From Bacillota bacterium (GTDB lineage Bacteria; Bacillota; Clostridia; Peptostreptococcales; Anaerovoracaceae), in NCBI GenBank assembly GCA_019420525.1, contig JAHZHA010000026.1, positions 33,019-58,724 of the forward strand: a DNA stretch of 25,706 bases. Direction: 5' to 3'. Of the stretch, positions 24,104 to 25,706 are shown in pieces (within the stretch, counting starts at the first letter, position 1; every line of letters starts with the position of its first letter). Under the pieces are notes generated by a model, which saw only the letters and a list, made by a program, of their open reading frames with translations, did no database searches and had not been told where the DNA came from. The position numbers and the translations under genes are program-made.

Positions 24104-24850
24104 ATGATCTTTTATTTTTCAGGAACAGGAAATTCGGCGTGGGCAGCCGGGAAACTGGCTCGTCTCATGGGCGATAAATCATACGATATTGACGCTCCGT
24201 TTGAGTTGTCGGACGTGCAGGCGGCAGAGCGGATCGGATTCGTCTTTCCGGTCTACGCCTGGGGTGCACCGGAAGTTATGATCGATTTCGTAAAAAAACT
24301 CCCGAAAACGGACGCGTTTACTTTTGGTATCTGCACATGCGGCAGCGAGGCGGGACTCACCATGAAAAAATTTTCTGAATACTATCCTCTGGACAGCAGT
24401 TACAGTCTGGTGATGCCCAATAACTACATTGTGGGCACAGATATTGAGGAGGAAGACGTGATTTTGAAAAAGATCGCCCGTGCCCGGAGTGAACTGCACG
24501 ATATGGCCCGGGAGATCCTTCATAAAAAACGGGTATGCCGTGTTCACAGGGGAAAAATGGCGGGAATCAAATCTTCTGTGGTAAACTTCGGATTCAATAG
24601 ATTTGCCCGGAGCACAAAGTCATTTTATGTTACGGATGACTGCAGCGGCTGCGGCCTGTGCTCTTACGGATGTTCGGCCGATGCCATCACTATGCGGGAC
24701 GGAAAGCCCGTGTGGACGAAGACACAATGCTGGCAGTGCCTGCACTGTATCAATGAATGTTCCCAGAAGGCCATACAATACGGGGAAAATACCGCGGAAC
24801 GGCGCCGATATTCCATACGGAACTATGTTCCGTACGAGGAAAGGGTCTGA
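24104..24850 (+). CDS. EFR1-type flavodoxin-ferredoxin fusion protein
   Basis: 248 residues. N-terminal flavodoxin-like domain with the FMN phosphate loop SGTGNS (6-11) and PVYAWGAPEVM, followed from about residue 175 by a two-cluster ferredoxin: Cys180, 183, 186, 190 (CSGCGLCSYGC) and Cys209, 212, 215, 219 (CWQCLHCINEC). This makes an electron carrier with one flavin and two [4Fe-4S] clusters, common in anaerobic Clostridia; partners are not known. Start chosen at 24104, with AAGGGGA 6-7 bp upstream, since MIFYFSGTGNS is the normal N-terminus. The next gene starts 2 bp after the stop. Confidence 0.92.
   Translation: MIFYFSGTGNSAWAAGKLARLMGDKSYDIDAPFELSDVQAAERIGFVFPVYAWGAPEVMIDFVKKLPKTDAFTFGICTCGSEAGLTMKKFSEYYPLDSSYSLVMPNNYIVGTDIEEEDVILKKIARARSELHDMAREILHKKRVCRVHRGKMAGIKSSVVNFGFNRFARSTKSFYVTDDCSGCGLCSYGCSADAITMRDGKPVWTKTQCWQCLHCINECSQKAIQYGENTAERRRYSIRNYVPYEERV
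24816..24834. repeat. 19-bp palindrome at the EFR1 3' end, close to the hydrolase start
   Basis: TACGGAAC-TAT-GTTCCGTA, with perfect 8-bp arms, lies 18 bp before the alpha/beta hydrolase ATG and just before its ribosome binding site. It resembles a LexA box but has a 3-bp centre instead of 4. It may be an RNA hairpin or operator, or chance within coding sequence. Confidence 0.5.
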
Positions 24851-24852
24851 AT

Positions 24853-25587
24853 ATGGAAAAAGCTCAAAAGACCCGTTACAGGAAACTGCGGATTGCCACC
24901 GGAATCATTTTGCTGGCAGCAGTGATTCTGTCAGGCGCTTTCTTCTGGTATGTTTCCGATTATTATCACGCAGAGGACGTGGCGCTGGAAGTGATGGCAC
25001 AGGATACCGGCATTACCGTGCGGGATAATCTGACGATTCTGTCTCCGTCCCATCCGGGAGATACAGCGATAATTTTCTATCCTGGGGCCAAGGTGGAAGC
25101 GGAAGCTTATCTGCCTCTGCTGAACCGGATACGTCAGATGGGAATTACCTGTATTCTGGTACATATGCCATTTCACATGGCGATTTTTGATTCCGACGCG
25201 GCGGAACATATCATGCCTCAGTTTCCTGAGATTGAACACTGGTATATCGCAGGACATTCCATGGGCGGCGCCATGGCTTCCAGCTTCGCTTCCGGACATC
25301 CGGAATCGGTAGACGGCCTGATTCTGCTGGGATCATATATTTACGGCGATTATCCGAACGACGACACGCTGACGATTTACGGCTCGCTGAATCAGAGTGT
25401 CGAGGATCATATCGACTATATGGAAAACATCGTGGAAATCCAAGGCGGAAACCATGCCCAGTTCGGAAATTACGGCCCGCAGAAGGGAGATCTTCCTGCC
25501 GAAATTTCCGCTGAGGAGCAGCAGGAGCAGACAGCGGCAGCTATTGAAGAATTTATACGGGAACAGAATCAGGAGGGAGAGCGCTGA
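24853..25587 (+). CDS. Membrane-anchored alpha/beta hydrolase
   Basis: 244 residues. A basic N-terminus and one membrane segment (about 14-37: IATGIILLAAVILSGAFF) place the catalytic domain outside. Nucleophile elbow GHSMGG with Ser136; the late GGNHAQF with His201 probably supplies the catalytic histidine. The early strand AIIFYPGAKVEAEAYLPLL holds the oxyanion part. It fits the alpha/beta hydrolase-5 type often found in Gram-positive bacteria; substrate unknown. The start at 24853 is 2 bp after the EFR1 stop, with GAGGAAAGGG upstream; the longer frame from 24757 overlaps EFR1. Confidence 0.87.
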   Translation: MEKAQKTRYRKLRIATGIILLAAVILSGAFFWYVSDYYHAEDVALEVMAQDTGITVRDNLTILSPSHPGDTAIIFYPGAKVEAEAYLPLLNRIRQMGITCILVHMPFHMAIFDSDAAEHIMPQFPEIEHWYIAGHSMGGAMASSFASGHPESVDGLILLGSYIYGDYPNDDTLTIYGSLNQSVEDHIDYMENIVEIQGGNHAQFGNYGPQKGDLPAEISAEEQQEQTAAAIEEFIREQNQEGER

Positions 25588-25639
25588 AGGTGAATCAGAT
25601 CTGAGAGAGCACGAAGCCGCCAGATTGCTCAGTAGAGAA

Positions 25640-25653
25640 ACACTGTACAGTGT
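25640..25653. repeat. 14-bp perfect palindrome in the downstream flank
   Basis: ACACTGTACAGTGT is a perfect inverted repeat in the last 119 bp of the window, where no gene is seen. It could be an operator for a gene beyond the edge. Confidence 0.45.
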
Positions 25654-25706
25654 CCTGTAATGCTCGGTGGTCGTAAACAGTAATATGTGAATTTCTTGGA
25701 ACAGGC

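Noticed and set aside
1..25706. tRNA, rRNA, CRISPR, transposase or prophage content
   Set aside because: No repeated spacer pattern, transposase or phage protein was seen, and no tRNA-like cloverleaf was recognised by eye. The single recombinase lies in a housekeeping operon.

Overview
The window reads as chromosomal DNA of a spore-forming, probably strictly anaerobic member of the Clostridia (Bacillota). The evidence is a Spo0A master regulator, a SpoIVB (S55) peptidase preceded by a BofC-like domain, strong AGGAGG-type ribosome binding sites, a B. subtilis-type LexA box, a YnzC-like protein, and an oxygen-averse Fe-S gene set (SufC-SufB pair, NifS-NifU, a flavodoxin/ferredoxin fusion). I suspect an Anaerovoracaceae/Family XIII-like lineage, but that is only a guess. 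There are no tRNAs, rRNAs, CRISPR arrays or insertion sequences that I can recognise, and codon use looks even. This is mostly core genome.

Layout. 3-1541: end of a BofC-like gene and spoIVB (late sporulation signalling). 1636-5472: four forward genes, namely a CofE-like amide ligase, a SufC/SufB-D minimal Fe-S assembly pair, and upp, closed by a bidirectional terminator. 5627-6633: a reverse two-gene unit, hisB followed by a PNPOx-fold protein. 6861-8346: spo0A behind two 0A boxes, then a DNA-deoxyinosine glycosylase whose first codons contain the spo0A terminator hairpin. 8333-9538: a reverse PucR-type regulator that overlaps the glycosylase end. 9869-10709: a YnzC/UPF0291 protein and an unknown exported protein. 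10966-12615: nifS-nifU. 12709-19742: mutS, mutL, miaA and a XerC/D-like tyrosine recombinase (4-bp overlap with miaA). 19832-23150: a YnbB-type PLP enzyme, a TVP38/TMEM64 membrane protein and a CaCA cation antiporter. 23472-23786: a LexA-box-controlled LysM protein resembling YneA. 24104-25587: an EFR1-type flavodoxin-ferredoxin and an alpha/beta hydrolase.

Themes. DNA maintenance is concentrated in the second half (mutS, mutL, recombinase, SOS-controlled LysM gene), with the inosine glycosylase in the middle. Two Fe-S assembly routes sit 6 kb apart: a scaffold-type SufCB pair without its own desulfurase, and NifS-NifU. The sporulation genes spoIVB and spo0A, adjacent in Bacillus, are separated here by six metabolic genes. 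No single locus is clearly a new system. The most unusual points are the CofE-like ligase without other F420 genes in view, the terminator hairpin inside a coding region, the recombinase fused translationally to miaA, and the SOS LysM gene without an adjacent lexA.
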